From NCBI GenBank assembly GCA_965216915.1, contig CBDCGS010000011.1:1302001-1366000 (forward strand): a DNA stretch of 64,000 bases, read 5' to 3'. Numbering within the stretch: the stretch's first letter is position 1; every line of letters starts with the position of its first letter. The translations under genes and the position numbers were made by a program. This document shows positions 51,906 to 61,454 of this stretch, piece by piece. This DNA is from CBDCGS01 sp965216915. GTDB lineage: Bacteria > Pseudomonadota > Alphaproteobacteria > UBA828. The notes under the pieces are model-generated. The model worked only from the letters and a program-made list of their open reading frames with translations, was not told the DNA's origin and searched no databases.

Positions 51906-54900
51906 ATGTCGGAGGGGAGTGTCGGTCGGACAAGAATCACGAGAAGGACGTTCCTGTCACAACTGGCCGCCGCTGGGGCGGGGGCCGCCCTCATCTCCAA
52001 GCAAGCTGGCGCGTCGACGCGTTTGCTCGAGCCCCTGGAAATCGCGAACCCGCTGTCGGGTTATCCCAACCGAGATTGGGAAAAGGTCTACCGCGACCTT
52101 TATAACAGCGACTCTTCGTTCACCTTCCTCTGCGCGCCAAACGACACGCACAATTGCCTGATGCGCGGCTTCGTCAAGAACGGCGTTGTGACCCGCATCG
52201 CACCGACCTACGGTTTCCACAAAGCGACCGACCTCGATGGAAACCGGGCGAGCCAGCGCTGGGATCCGCGCTGCTGCCAAAAAGGCTTGGCGCTCGTGCG
52301 CCGGTTCTACGGTGACCGCCGGTGCAAGCGGCCGCTCGTGCGCCGCGGTTTCTTGGAATGGGTGGAGGCAGGCTTTCCGCGCGACGCCGAGACCGGTGCG
52401 GTCGATCCCAAATACACCCAACGTGGCAAGGACCCGCTGTTGCCGATCAGCTGGGACGAGGCCTTCGAACTCAGCGCCAAAGCGCTCGTCAACATCACGC
52501 GCACCTACTCCGGCACGGAGGGCAGTGCGCGGCTCAGCGCGCAGGGCTACGACCCCGCGATGGTCGCAGCCACCGGCGACGCCGGGACTCAGGTGCTCAA
52601 GTTTCGCGGCGGGATGCCGCCGCTCGGCATGACGCGGGTGTTTGCCCAATACCGCATGGCCAACGGCATGGCGCTGCTCGACGACAAATTGCGCGGCACC
52701 GGCCCCGAGAAGGCCATCGGCGCCCGCGGGTGGGACAATTATAGCTGGCACACCGATCTGCCGCCCGGACATCCCATGGTGACCGGTCAGCAGACGGTCG
52801 ACTTCGATCTTTGCAACGTCGAGCACGCCAATCTCGTGCTCGTTTGGGGCATGAACTGGATCACCACCAAGATGCCCGACGCGCACTGGATGACCGAGGC
52901 GCGTATGAAGGGCACCAAGATCGTGGTGATCGCGGCTGAGTACAGCGCGACCGCGAACAAAGGTGACGAGGTCATCATCGTGCGCCCCGGCACCACACCG
53001 GCTCTCGCGCTCGGCATCGCGCAGGTGATCATCGAAGAAGGCCTCTATGACGCCGACTACGTCAAAGCCAACACCGACCTGCCGATGCTCGTGCGCCTCG
53101 ACACCGGCGAGCGCTTGCGGGCGGACGAGGTGTTCGACAGCCACCAGCTCGCCGCGCTGAAGAACAACACCGTGGTGCTGGCCAAAGGCGAGAAAGGCCC
53201 GCCCATCCACAAGCAGCCAGGTCCGGTCATGAGCGCAGCGCAGCGTGAGACCTGGGGCGACGCCGTGCTGTGGGACACCAACACCGGCGGCCCAGTCGCG
53301 ATCAATCGCGATGCTGTGGGCAGCCATTTCGCGCCACTCGGCATCGATCCGGCGCTCGAGGGGACTTTCGAGGTCACGTTGGTCTCGGGCGAGCGCGTCG
53401 GGTGCCGCACCGTGTTTGACGTCACGCGCGAGGTCCTGGACGGAAGCTACCGGCCGGCGGATGTCGAAAAGCTGACCTGGGCTCCGGCAGACGCGGTTCG
53501 CGGCCTCGCCCGCCAGATCGCGAAGAGCATGGACAAGACCCTCTTCGTGATGGGAATGGGACCGAACCAGTTCTTCAACAACGACCTCAAGGATCGCGCG
53601 GTCTTCCTCGTCGCGGCGCTAACGCGCAATGTCGGGAAGATTGGCGGCAATGTCGGGAGTTATGCCGGCAACTACCGGGCGAGCTTCTTCAACGGATTGC
53701 CGCAATATATCGGCGAGGACCCCTTCGATATCGAGCTCGACCCCAGCAAGCCGGCGCGCCCGCGCATGCGCTGGAAACCCGAGAGCGTTCACTATTTCAA
53801 CCATGGCGAGAAGATCCTCCGCGTCGGTAAGGCGATGCTCACCGGCAAGTCGCACATCCCGACACCGACGAAGTCGATCATGGTGAGCAATTCAAACTCG
53901 CTCATCGGCAACGCGAAGGGCCACTACGACACGGTCGTCAATGTGCTGCCCAAGGTTGAGTTCATCGCCATTAGCGAGTGGTGGTGGACGGCGAGCTGCG
54001 AGTATTCCGACATCATCTTCCCGGTCGATAGCTGGGCCGAGTTCGCCTACCCGGACATGTCGATCAGCGTGACCAACCCGTTTCTCTACGTGTTTCCGAC
54101 CACACCATTGTCACGCATGCACGACACCCGCTCCGACATGGAGGTGGCCGAAGGCGTCGCGCGGGCGATCGGACGCATCACAGGCGATCCCCGGCATGAG
54201 GACTATTGGCGGTTCGTGCGCGAGGGGAATGCGCGGCCCTACATTCAGCGCATTCTCGATCATTCCAATGCGACGCGGGGCTACAGGATCGAGGATTTGG
54301 AGCGCGAGGCGGAAGATGGTGTGCCGGCGATCCTGCAGACCCGAACCTATCCCAAGGTCGGTGCATGGGAGCAGGGGAATGAAAGCAAGCCCTGGTACAC
54401 CAAGACCGGGCGGCTCGAATTCTATCGCGACGAGCCGGAATTCATGGACAGCGGCGAAAATATCGTCGTGCACCGCGAGCCCGTGGATTCCACCTTCTAC
54501 GAGCCCAACGTCATTGTCGCCAAACCGCACCCTCTGATTCGCCCGAAAGCGCCGGCCGACTACGGCCTCGCCCAAGACGACGTCTCCGGCGAGGCGCGCC
54601 AGGCGCGTCACGTGCTGCGCTCGGTGGATGAGGTGCTGGCCTCCGAGCATCCGCTCACCAAGGATGGCTATCACTTCATCTTCCACACCCCGAAATACCG
54701 CCATGGCGCGCACACCATGGGTGTGGACACCGACATCGTGGCACTTTGGTTCGGCCCGTTCGGCACCATGCACCGCAACGACAAGCGCATGCCTTTCATC
54801 ACGGAGGCGTTCGTCGACATCAACCCGCTGGACGCGCAGGAGATGGGGATCGATGACGGCGACTACATCTATGTCGATGCCGACCCCCACGACCGTCCGT

Positions 54901-55391
54901 TCTACGGCTGGCAAAGCAAGCCGGACGACTACAAGGTCGCGCGGCTGCTCATCCGGGCCCGCTACTATCCGGGCACGCCGCGCGGCGTCACACGGGTTTG
55001 GCACAACATGTACGGCGCCACCTACAGCTCCGTGGCGGGGCAAGAGACGAACGGCACAGGCCTCGCCAAGTCTCCCGAGACGGGGTACCAGGCGCTGTTT
55101 CGTCGCGGCAGCCATCAAAGCTGCACCCGCGGCTGGCTCAAGCCGACCTGGATGACGGATACCCTGACGGTCAAGGGGCTGCTCGGACAGAAGATCACCA
55201 AGGGCTTCGTGCCGGACGTTCATTGCCCGACCGGGGCGCCGCGCGAATCCTATGTCCGTATCACGCGAGCGGAAGCCGGGGGCATCGACGGCGTGGCGCC
55301 CTGGAAGCCGGCTCGGCTCGGACTCCGACCGACTTACGAAAACGAACTCCTGAAGAGCTTCATCGCCGGACGTTTCGTGAACCGCGTCTGA
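51906..55391 (+). CDS. Type II DMSO-reductase-family molybdopterin oxidoreductase, catalytic subunit
   Basis: The 1161-residue protein has a twin-arginine signal (ITRRTFLSQL), so it is exported folded. It aligns well with the NarG/EbdA/DdhA class: VKNGVVTRI near the N-terminal cluster, DLPPGHPMVTGQQT, then WGMNWITTKMPDAHWMTEAR and KGTKIVVIA. The relatives reduce nitrate, chlorate or selenate, or oxidise dimethyl sulfide or hydrocarbons. Two key sites differ. The residue that aligns with the Mo-binding Asp222 of NarG is Ser280. The N-terminal iron-sulfur ligands read Cys76, Asp80, Cys84 and Cys124 in place of His/Cys, Cys, Cys, Cys. The substrate is therefore open. I chose ATG 51906 over GTG 51903 because of spacing from GGAGG. 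Confidence 0.85.
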   Translation: MSEGSVGRTRITRRTFLSQLAAAGAGAALISKQAGASTRLLEPLEIANPLSGYPNRDWEKVYRDLYNSDSSFTFLCAPNDTHNCLMRGFVKNGVVTRIAPTYGFHKATDLDGNRASQRWDPRCCQKGLALVRRFYGDRRCKRPLVRRGFLEWVEAGFPRDAETGAVDPKYTQRGKDPLLPISWDEAFELSAKALVNITRTYSGTEGSARLSAQGYDPAMVAATGDAGTQVLKFRGGMPPLGMTRVFAQYRMANGMALLDDKLRGTGPEKAIGARGWDNYSWHTDLPPGHPMVTGQQTVDFDLCNVEHANLVLVWGMNWITTKMPDAHWMTEARMKGTKIVVIAAEYSATANKGDEVIIVRPGTTPALALGIAQVIIEEGLYDADYVKANTDLPMLVRLDTGERLRADEVFDSHQLAALKNNTVVLAKGEKGPPIHKQPGPVMSAAQRETWGDAVLWDTNTGGPVAINRDAVGSHFAPLGIDPALEGTFEVTLVSGERVGCRTVFDVTREVLDGSYRPADVEKLTWAPADAVRGLARQIAKSMDKTLFVMGMGPNQFFNNDLKDRAVFLVAALTRNVGKIGGNVGSYAGNYRASFFNGLPQYIGEDPFDIELDPSKPARPRMRWKPESVHYFNHGEKILRVGKAMLTGKSHIPTPTKSIMVSNSNSLIGNAKGHYDTVVNVLPKVEFIAISEWWWTASCEYSDIIFPVDSWAEFAYPDMSISVTNPFLYVFPTTPLSRMHDTRSDMEVAEGVARAIGRITGDPRHEDYWRFVREGNARPYIQRILDHSNATRGYRIEDLEREAEDGVPAILQTRTYPKVGAWEQGNESKPWYTKTGRLEFYRDEPEFMDSGENIVVHREPVDSTFYEPNVIVAKPHPLIRPKAPADYGLAQDDVSGEARQARHVLRSVDEVLASEHPLTKDGYHFIFHTPKYRHGAHTMGVDTDIVALWFGPFGTMHRNDKRMPFITEAFVDINPLDAQEMGIDDGDYIYVDADPHDRPFYGWQSKPDDYKVARLLIRARYYPGTPRGVTRVWHNMYGATYSSVAGQETNGTGLAKSPETGYQALFRRGSHQSCTRGWLKPTWMTDTLTVKGLLGQKITKGFVPDVHCPTGAPRESYVRITRAEAGGIDGVAPWKPARLGLRPTYENELLKSFIAGRFVNRV

Positions 55392-55438
55392 TCGGCGGCG
55401 GCCGGTCGGAAACCAGTCCCTTTGGACAGGAGGAAAGA

Positions 55439-56566
55439 ATGGCCAAGCGGCAGAATTGGCAGATCGGGCGAGACATCGACTACCCCTACGAGGGCCCGCC
55501 TCCGCAAAAGCAAGTCGCCTATATCTTCGACACGAACAAGTGCATCGCGTGCCAGACCTGTACGGTGGCCTGCAAGACCTGTTGGACCAGCGGCAAAGGC
55601 CAGGAGACGGTCTTTTGGAACAATGTCGAGAGCAAGCCATATGGCGGCTACCCGACGGGTTGGGACATCAAGCTGCTGGATAAGCTCGGGCCGGCCGAAT
55701 GGTCCGGCGATGTGCTCGCGAGCAGAACGCCGTTCGACGGCCTGGATGATTTCGAGCAGCCGCGGGGCTACCGGCCGGATGCCGACGACTATGGCCAGCC
55801 CAACCTGGGCGAGGACGAGATCACCGGCACGCTCGACAAAGGCGCTCATTTCGAGGGCGTGCATCCGATGTGGATGTTCTATCTCGCCCGCATCTGCAAC
55901 CATTGCAGCAATCCCGCCTGCCTCGCCGCTTGCCCGCGCAAGGCGATCTACAAGCGGGATGAAGACGGGATCGTGCTGGTCGACCAGGAGCGCTGCCGCG
56001 GTTACCAGGAGTGTGTGCGCGCTTGCCCTTACAAGAAGGTGTTCTACAACCTGGTCAGCCGGATCTCGGAGAAATGCATCGGGTGCTTCCCGCGCGTAGA
56101 GCAGGGCGAGGTCGCGCTCTGCGTCGAATCGTGCATCGGCAAGATTCGTTTTCACGGGTTCCTGTCCACTCAGGAGGCGCCACGCGACGACAACCCGCTG
56201 GATTACATCGTCAAGATTCGCAAGCTCGCGTTGCCGCTCTATCCGCAGTTCGGCACGGCGCCGAACGTCTATTACATTCCACCACTCCACGTGCCGAACG
56301 GCTTCCTGGAGCAGGTCTTTGGGACCGGTGTTGAAGCCGCCAAGGAAGTCTATCGCAACCTCAAGGACGACCCACAGCTGCTCGGCGCGCTTCTGCTTTT
56401 CGGCGCCAGCAACCGTATCATCATGCGCTACGAGGTGCGGGGCGAAGAGGTCGTGGGCTGGGATGTGGATGGCACCGAGGTCGCACGCGTGCCGTTTACG
56501 GAGCCGACCTACATCCGCGAACACTACGACGCCAAGTTTGACGCCTACCGGCACAACACGACTTGA
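55439..56566 (+). CDS. Type II DMSO-reductase-family iron-sulfur (beta) subunit
   Basis: The 375-residue electron-transfer subunit has four ferredoxin-like cysteine clusters: CIACQTCTVACKTCW, CNHCSNPACLAACP, CRGYQECVRACP and CIGC with CVESC. In the third, the second position is Tyr where NarH has Trp, consistent with one 3Fe-4S and three 4Fe-4S centres. It has no signal peptide and is probably co-exported with the catalytic subunit. The start at 55439 follows GGAGGAAAGA, 47 bases after the catalytic gene. Confidence 0.92.
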   Translation: MAKRQNWQIGRDIDYPYEGPPPQKQVAYIFDTNKCIACQTCTVACKTCWTSGKGQETVFWNNVESKPYGGYPTGWDIKLLDKLGPAEWSGDVLASRTPFDGLDDFEQPRGYRPDADDYGQPNLGEDEITGTLDKGAHFEGVHPMWMFYLARICNHCSNPACLAACPRKAIYKRDEDGIVLVDQERCRGYQECVRACPYKKVFYNLVSRISEKCIGCFPRVEQGEVALCVESCIGKIRFHGFLSTQEAPRDDNPLDYIVKIRKLALPLYPQFGTAPNVYYIPPLHVPNGFLEQVFGTGVEAAKEVYRNLKDDPQLLGALLLFGASNRIIMRYEVRGEEVVGWDVDGTEVARVPFTEPTYIREHYDAKFDAYRHNTT

Positions 56567-56580
56567 GCGGAGGAGCCAAC

Positions 56581-57519
56581 ATGAAACCGTTTGCTCGTTT
56601 GATCCTGGTGGCGGGCTGCCTGGCCGGCGCAGCGAACACATCGGGGCTCGCCGCTGGCGAACCCTCGGCGAGCTGGCCGGCCGCGGGCGTCGCGGCCTTG
56701 CCCGAGGTCGCGGTGGTTGCCGCCGAGGAGCTGGTCGTGGTCAAGATCGACCATGCGCTCCTGAGCGAGGACCCCTATTCGGTCGATTGGTGGGTGGCGC
56801 CGTATGTCGAGGTCGAGATTGACGCCCAGCAAATGGCGCGGCCTGCGCTCGACGAGGCATCGGTCGGCACACTTCGCGTCCAGGGCCTCACAGACGGAAC
56901 CTACATCGCATGGCGGGTCTCCTGGCGCGACACGACGCCCGATGGCAACGTCGACGTCAGCCGCTTCACGGATGGCGTTGCGGTCGAATTTCCGTTGGAT
57001 CCGGACGCGCTGCCGATGATGGGCGACGAAGAGTCGAAGGTGCAGATCCTCTACTGGAAGGCGTTGTGGCAGAAGGATATCGACGTCGGGTTTCAGGATG
57101 TCCAGGACGTGCATCCGAATTTCTGGACCGATCTCTACTGGTTCGCGGAGGGAGAATTCCCCTATCCGGTTCCGACGGCCTTTGAGAACCCGGTGGCGAT
57201 GCAGTGGTTCGTCGCGCATCAAGCGGGCAACCCGATGGCGGCTTTCTCACGCCGTCAGCCCGTCCAAGAGCTCGTGGCGAAGGGGTGGAGCACGCTGACG
57301 ATCCAGCCTTATTCGGTGACCACCTCACGCGGCACTTGGGTGCGCGACAGTTGGGCTGTCGTGTTCCGCCGCCCGATGATCACCGACGACCCGCTCGACT
57401 ATCAGTTTGCCGCGGGCATGGCAGGGCAGATCGCCTTCGCGGTGTGGGACGGCGCGTCGAACAATGTCGGGGGCCGCAAGCACTGGTCGGACTGGGTGGA
57501 TTTTCGAATCGAGGAGTGA
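56581..57519 (+). CDS. Type II DMSO-reductase-family haem b (gamma) subunit
   Basis: The 312-residue protein has a signal peptide (ARLILVAGCLAGAANTSGLA) and a beta-rich domain like the ethylbenzene-dehydrogenase-type haem b subunit (EB_dh family), with segments such as VKIDHALLSEDPYSVDWW and WRVSWRDTTPDGNVDVSRF. Known members bind one haem b through Met and Lys and pass electrons to or from a periplasmic cytochrome. The presence of this subunit, and the absence of a membrane NarI, shows a soluble periplasmic enzyme like Ddh, Ser, Clr or Ebd. Confidence 0.85.
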   Translation: MKPFARLILVAGCLAGAANTSGLAAGEPSASWPAAGVAALPEVAVVAAEELVVVKIDHALLSEDPYSVDWWVAPYVEVEIDAQQMARPALDEASVGTLRVQGLTDGTYIAWRVSWRDTTPDGNVDVSRFTDGVAVEFPLDPDALPMMGDEESKVQILYWKALWQKDIDVGFQDVQDVHPNFWTDLYWFAEGEFPYPVPTAFENPVAMQWFVAHQAGNPMAAFSRRQPVQELVAKGWSTLTIQPYSVTTSRGTWVRDSWAVVFRRPMITDDPLDYQFAAGMAGQIAFAVWDGASNNVGGRKHWSDWVDFRIEE

Positions 57520-57522
57520 GCC

Positions 57523-58236
57523 ATGGCTTCGACGCCTCTCCAGCTGCTCGCGCAGGCCGACCTGTTGCTATTCGTTGCGGATGGCTTTCGCGAGCCCAAC
57601 GATGCCTTGCGTGACGGTTTTTCCGAAACGGCCTCGGCGCTTCCGGCACTCATCGAACGCGCGGGGGCCGGCCGCGCCGTCGAAGCGTCGTTCGAGGAGG
57701 CTCGTGCCGCGCTCGATGCTCTCGACGTGGCGCGCTGGCGCGAGGAGTTCACTTATCTGTTCGAAGGCGGTGTCGAATGCCCCATCAACGAGGCGGGCTT
57801 CGTGCGGCGCGACAAAGGCGCGATCCTCGGCGATATCGCCGGTTTCTACCGTGCCTTCGGGTTCCGTCTCACTGATGACTGCAACGAGCGCGTCGACCAT
57901 CTCGTCTGCGAACTGGAATTCACGGCCATGCTGCTCGTCTTGTGGGCGCAAGCCGAGACGGGTGGGGAGAGGGCGCACGCCGAGATCAGCCGCGACGCGC
58001 TCGACGCCTTCACCTACGCGCATTTGGGCGAATGGTTACCCGCTTTCTGCGAGCGGTTGGAGGAAGTGACCGCTCTTCCGTACTATTGTCATCTTGCGCG
58101 CTTGCTGGCTGTCGCGTGGGCGCACGTTTGCCAGCAGAACGCGCTGGCGGTGCCGGCCGAGCCGAACCTGTCGGACCCCGGAGAGGACGAGGGCACGCCG
58201 TACGAATGCGGTCTCGCAGACGCCGGAATCGCCTGA
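57523..58236 (+). CDS. TorD/DmsD-family assembly chaperone for the molybdoenzyme
   Basis: The 237-residue all-helical protein fits the TorD-like chaperones that hold the molybdoenzyme until cofactor insertion and Tat export. It has the WREEFTYLFEGGVECPINEAGF and DIAGFYRAFGFRLTDDCNERVDHL region, typical of type II chaperones (DdhD/ClrD/EbdD). The start is only three bases after the gamma-subunit stop. The operon order is A-B-C-D with the chaperone last, as in ebdABCD. A 6-bp hairpin overlaps its stop codon (58236-58252). Confidence 0.85.
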   Translation: MASTPLQLLAQADLLLFVADGFREPNDALRDGFSETASALPALIERAGAGRAVEASFEEARAALDALDVARWREEFTYLFEGGVECPINEAGFVRRDKGAILGDIAGFYRAFGFRLTDDCNERVDHLVCELEFTAMLLVLWAQAETGGERAHAEISRDALDAFTYAHLGEWLPAFCERLEEVTALPYYCHLARLLAVAWAHVCQQNALAVPAEPNLSDPGEDEGTPYECGLADAGIA

Positions 58237-58371
58237 GGCGGCTTCACCGCCTGCGCAAGGCCCCGGCGTTCGCCCCACGAGGTCTCCGACGCGGCGCGCC
58301 TTGGCACACGCGATCCCAAACGGAGGGACAAACGCCGGGAAGCAGTCAGCGCGGGAGCTGGGGGGATAACC

Positions 58372-59154
58372 ATGAGACTAGAAGACAAGACCGCACTCGT
58401 CACAGGGGCGACGGCTGGTATTGGGGAAGCTTGTGCGAAGCTATTTGCGGCGGAAGGCGCGCGCGTGTTGTTCACCGGGCGCGATGTGCCCCGGGGCAAT
58501 GCTGTGCTCGAAGCGATTACAGACGCCGGAGGGACGGCCGAATTCGTAACGGCGGATCTGCGGGAGAGCGGCGCGTGCGACCGACTTGTCGAGGAAACCG
58601 TAGAGCGGCTGGGTCGCATAGACGTTCTCGTCAACAACGCTGGCATCCTCTATTCGGCCCCAGCCGCTGAAACGACGGACGAGCAATGGGAGGACACCTT
58701 TGCTGTCAACGTGACCGCCGTTTTCCAATTGGCACGTGCCGCGCTGAGAAAGATGATTGCGCAGGGTGGCGGTTCAATCGTCAACATTGCGTCCGAGTCG
58801 GGGTTAAACGGCGAGCCGGGCCTTACTGCTTATTGCGCCAGCAAAGGCGCGGTCATTCAAATGACCAAATGCATGGCGCTGGATCATATCGGCGACAACG
58901 TGCGGATTAACTCGGTCTGCCCAGGTGAAACGATGACCAAAATGATCGACGACTGGCTTCAGTCTCTGCCGGGCAATATCGAGGACAATATCGACGCTCT
59001 AGCCAAGGTCCTCCCGATCAAACGTTTGGCGCGACCCGAGGAAGTCGCCAACGCCGCGCTTTTCCTCGCGTCCGATGAAGCAAGCTATTGTGTCGGCACA
59101 AATCTCTCAGTTGATGGCGGCACCGCCGCGACCGGCGGGCCCTATCCGGTATGA
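58372..59154 (+). CDS. SDR-family oxidoreductase
   Basis: The 260-residue short-chain dehydrogenase has TGATAGIG, NNAG, the catalytic Ser in NIASESG and YCASK. The TGRD segment after strand 2 suggests NADP. It ends with the DGGTAATGG tail seen in many FabG-like enzymes. The ribosome site GGGGGATAACC is directly before the ATG. The codon use is less GC-biased than in the preceding genes. It may belong with the hydantoinase genes downstream, although 249 bases separate them. Confidence 0.88.
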   Translation: MRLEDKTALVTGATAGIGEACAKLFAAEGARVLFTGRDVPRGNAVLEAITDAGGTAEFVTADLRESGACDRLVEETVERLGRIDVLVNNAGILYSAPAAETTDEQWEDTFAVNVTAVFQLARAALRKMIAQGGGSIVNIASESGLNGEPGLTAYCASKGAVIQMTKCMALDHIGDNVRINSVCPGETMTKMIDDWLQSLPGNIEDNIDALAKVLPIKRLARPEEVANAALFLASDEASYCVGTNLSVDGGTAATGGPYPV

Positions 59155-59403
59155 CACACTAGCTCGCGCCGCCTCTTCGGCCTTCCACGTGGCGAAAGGG
59201 GTACGATCACGCTGGGGGACGCCGGCAACTCGCGCGGCGTTTGTAGGGCGATGAGGTGCAGCAGTTCGAGCCTGCCGTGTACCATTGTCGGTGGCGGGTC
59301 GAGATGAAATTTCATCCAACGGATCGTCCTGACGAAGTGTTCTTGTGCGGTTCGGGCAATCGTGCCCCACCCTGGAGCACTCCGATTGGAGGCTGACACA
59401 GCG

Positions 59404-61428
59404 ATGTGGCGAGTAGGAATCGATGTCGGGGGCACGTTCACGGATCTGTACGCGCTCGACGAGCAGCGAAATAGGAGTGTCAGCTCGAAGGTACTAACCG
59501 TCCGGCATGACAGGGCCATCGGCGTGTTCAACGCGTTGAGGGCCGCAAGCATAGCGCCCGGGGAGGTCGAAACACTTGTGCACGGCAGCACAACGGCGAC
59601 CAACGCGCTCGTGGAGCGGAACTATCCGCCGGCGGCCATGATCACGACAGAGGGTTTCAGAGACGTCATCGAAATCGGGCGCCAGAGGCGCAAGGACCTC
59701 TTCGACCTGCACCAACAACGCCCAGAACCGCTTATTCGGCGCCGGTATCGTTTCACGGTGTCGGGTCGCATGGGTTCTGATGGCGGCGAGCTCGAGCCGT
59801 TGGATGATCGCGGTGCGGTTGTCCTCGCGAGGCAGTTGAAGGCGATGGGAATCACGTCAGTCGCGGTCTGCTTCATCAATGCCTACGCGAACCCGTCGCA
59901 CGAGCGGCGTGTGCGGGACATCCTGAGAGATGAGCATCCGAACTGCTTCGTGGCGCTTTCCTCGGACACGGTAAGCAAGTTTCGCGAGCACGGCCGCTTC
60001 ACGACCACGACGATCCGCGCCGTGCTGTTGCCAGTCATGTCTGACTATTACGATCGCCTGCATTCGAGCCTCGTTGACAACGGCTTCACGGGAAATCTTC
60101 TCATATTGAAAAGCAATGGCGGCATGATGGGAGTGGATCTTGCGCGTGAACGCCCGGAAGAAACCGTCGAGTCAGGTCCCGCCGGCGGTGTCGGCTATGC
60201 ACGCTTCCTAAGTGCGAAATCGGAATTCCCGCGGATCATATCGACCGATATGGGCGGCACGACGTTTGATGCGTCCATTATCGAGGATGGCGAAGGATTG
60301 ATAACGCACGACTACGAGCTCGATTGGGAAATGCCGATCATCATTCCGATGCTCGATATTCGCAGCGTTGGGGCCGGCGGTGGCTCGATTGCCTGGGTCG
60401 ACGACGGTGGATCGCTGCGGGTCGGTCCACGGAGTGCTGGTTCGGAACCGGGGCCCGTGTGCTATGGCGGCGGTGGAACCGAGCCCACGGTGACAGATGC
60501 GAACTTGGTTCTCGGCCGCCTGGAACCCACTCTCGGCGGAAAATTCGAGCTAGACGAGGACGCAGCGCAAGCTGCGATCGCTGCGGTGGGTGAGCAGGTC
60601 CAATTGGGCCCGCTGGAAACGGCCCAAGCGATCATAGAGATCTGCTGCGAGAACATGGCGCAAGCGATCAAACTGGTCCTCGTCGATCGTGGTCGCGACC
60701 CTCGCGATTATGCGATTGCAAGCTTTGGTGGGGCCGGGCCGATGCACGCTGCCTTCATTGCCCGGGCAATGAACATACCGAAGGTCGTCGTGCCGGCCAA
60801 CGCTGGTGTCGCCTCGGCGTTTGGTGCTATCACAATGGAATTGCGGCACGACTTGGAGGACTTTTACTATGGGGACGTCGCAACCGCAGATCTCGATCGC
60901 CTAAGTACCTTGTATGACGCTTTGGAAGCGCGCGGTCGGGATCTGCTCGCAAGAGATGGTGTGGCCCCCGAAGATATGCGTCTCCAGAGAAATGCCCAGA
61001 TGCGCTATGTCGGTCAATTCTGGGAAGTTCTTACGCCGATCCCCTCGGGGTCTTTGAACCGCGAGTCGGTCGCACGGATCTCGGAGGCCTTCCACCAGGC
61101 GCACGAAACCGAGCACGGGGTGTGCTCGCCCGAGTTCCAGGTGGAATTTGTGAGCATTGGTCTGACGGCCACGGGTCGATCCAGGGGACAGCAGCAGATC
61201 GTCGAGCAACGAACCGCCGCTGCGGCTCAAGCTAGCCGCCGGCAGGTCTATTTCGACGGTACCTGGTTTGACACCTCAGTGCTCGACGGAAACGCATTGG
61301 GTGCGGACGAGATCGTCAATGGGCCAGCGATCATTGAGTACCCACACTCAGTGACGGTTCTTCCCCCTCATTCCAGCGCGTCGGTTGACCGGCTGGCGAA
61401 CCTCATCATCGAGGCTCGAAAGCCTTGA
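59404..61428 (+). CDS. hyuA: Hydantoinase/oxoprolinase family protein, subunit A
   Basis: The 674-residue protein has the N-terminal VGIDVGGTFTDLYA phosphate loop of the ASKHA fold, HGSTTATNALVERN, STDMGGTTFDASII and SFGGAGPMHAAFIAR, all typical of HyuA. These enzymes use ATP to open 5-oxoproline, hydantoins or N-methylhydantoin, or to activate ketones for carboxylation. The start at ATG 59404 follows GGAGG at 11 bases; a GTG at 59362 has none. It is followed by hyuB after 26 bases. N-methylhydantoin, which leads to N-carbamoylsarcosine, would fit the window but cannot be read from sequence. Confidence 0.88.
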   Translation: MWRVGIDVGGTFTDLYALDEQRNRSVSSKVLTVRHDRAIGVFNALRAASIAPGEVETLVHGSTTATNALVERNYPPAAMITTEGFRDVIEIGRQRRKDLFDLHQQRPEPLIRRRYRFTVSGRMGSDGGELEPLDDRGAVVLARQLKAMGITSVAVCFINAYANPSHERRVRDILRDEHPNCFVALSSDTVSKFREHGRFTTTTIRAVLLPVMSDYYDRLHSSLVDNGFTGNLLILKSNGGMMGVDLARERPEETVESGPAGGVGYARFLSAKSEFPRIISTDMGGTTFDASIIEDGEGLITHDYELDWEMPIIIPMLDIRSVGAGGGSIAWVDDGGSLRVGPRSAGSEPGPVCYGGGGTEPTVTDANLVLGRLEPTLGGKFELDEDAAQAAIAAVGEQVQLGPLETAQAIIEICCENMAQAIKLVLVDRGRDPRDYAIASFGGAGPMHAAFIARAMNIPKVVVPANAGVASAFGAITMELRHDLEDFYYGDVATADLDRLSTLYDALEARGRDLLARDGVAPEDMRLQRNAQMRYVGQFWEVLTPIPSGSLNRESVARISEAFHQAHETEHGVCSPEFQVEFVSIGLTATGRSRGQQQIVEQRTAAAAQASRRQVYFDGTWFDTSVLDGNALGADEIVNGPAIIEYPHSVTVLPPHSSASVDRLANLIIEARKP

Positions 61429-61454
61429 TCCAAAGCAGGAGGAGCAACGCGGAT

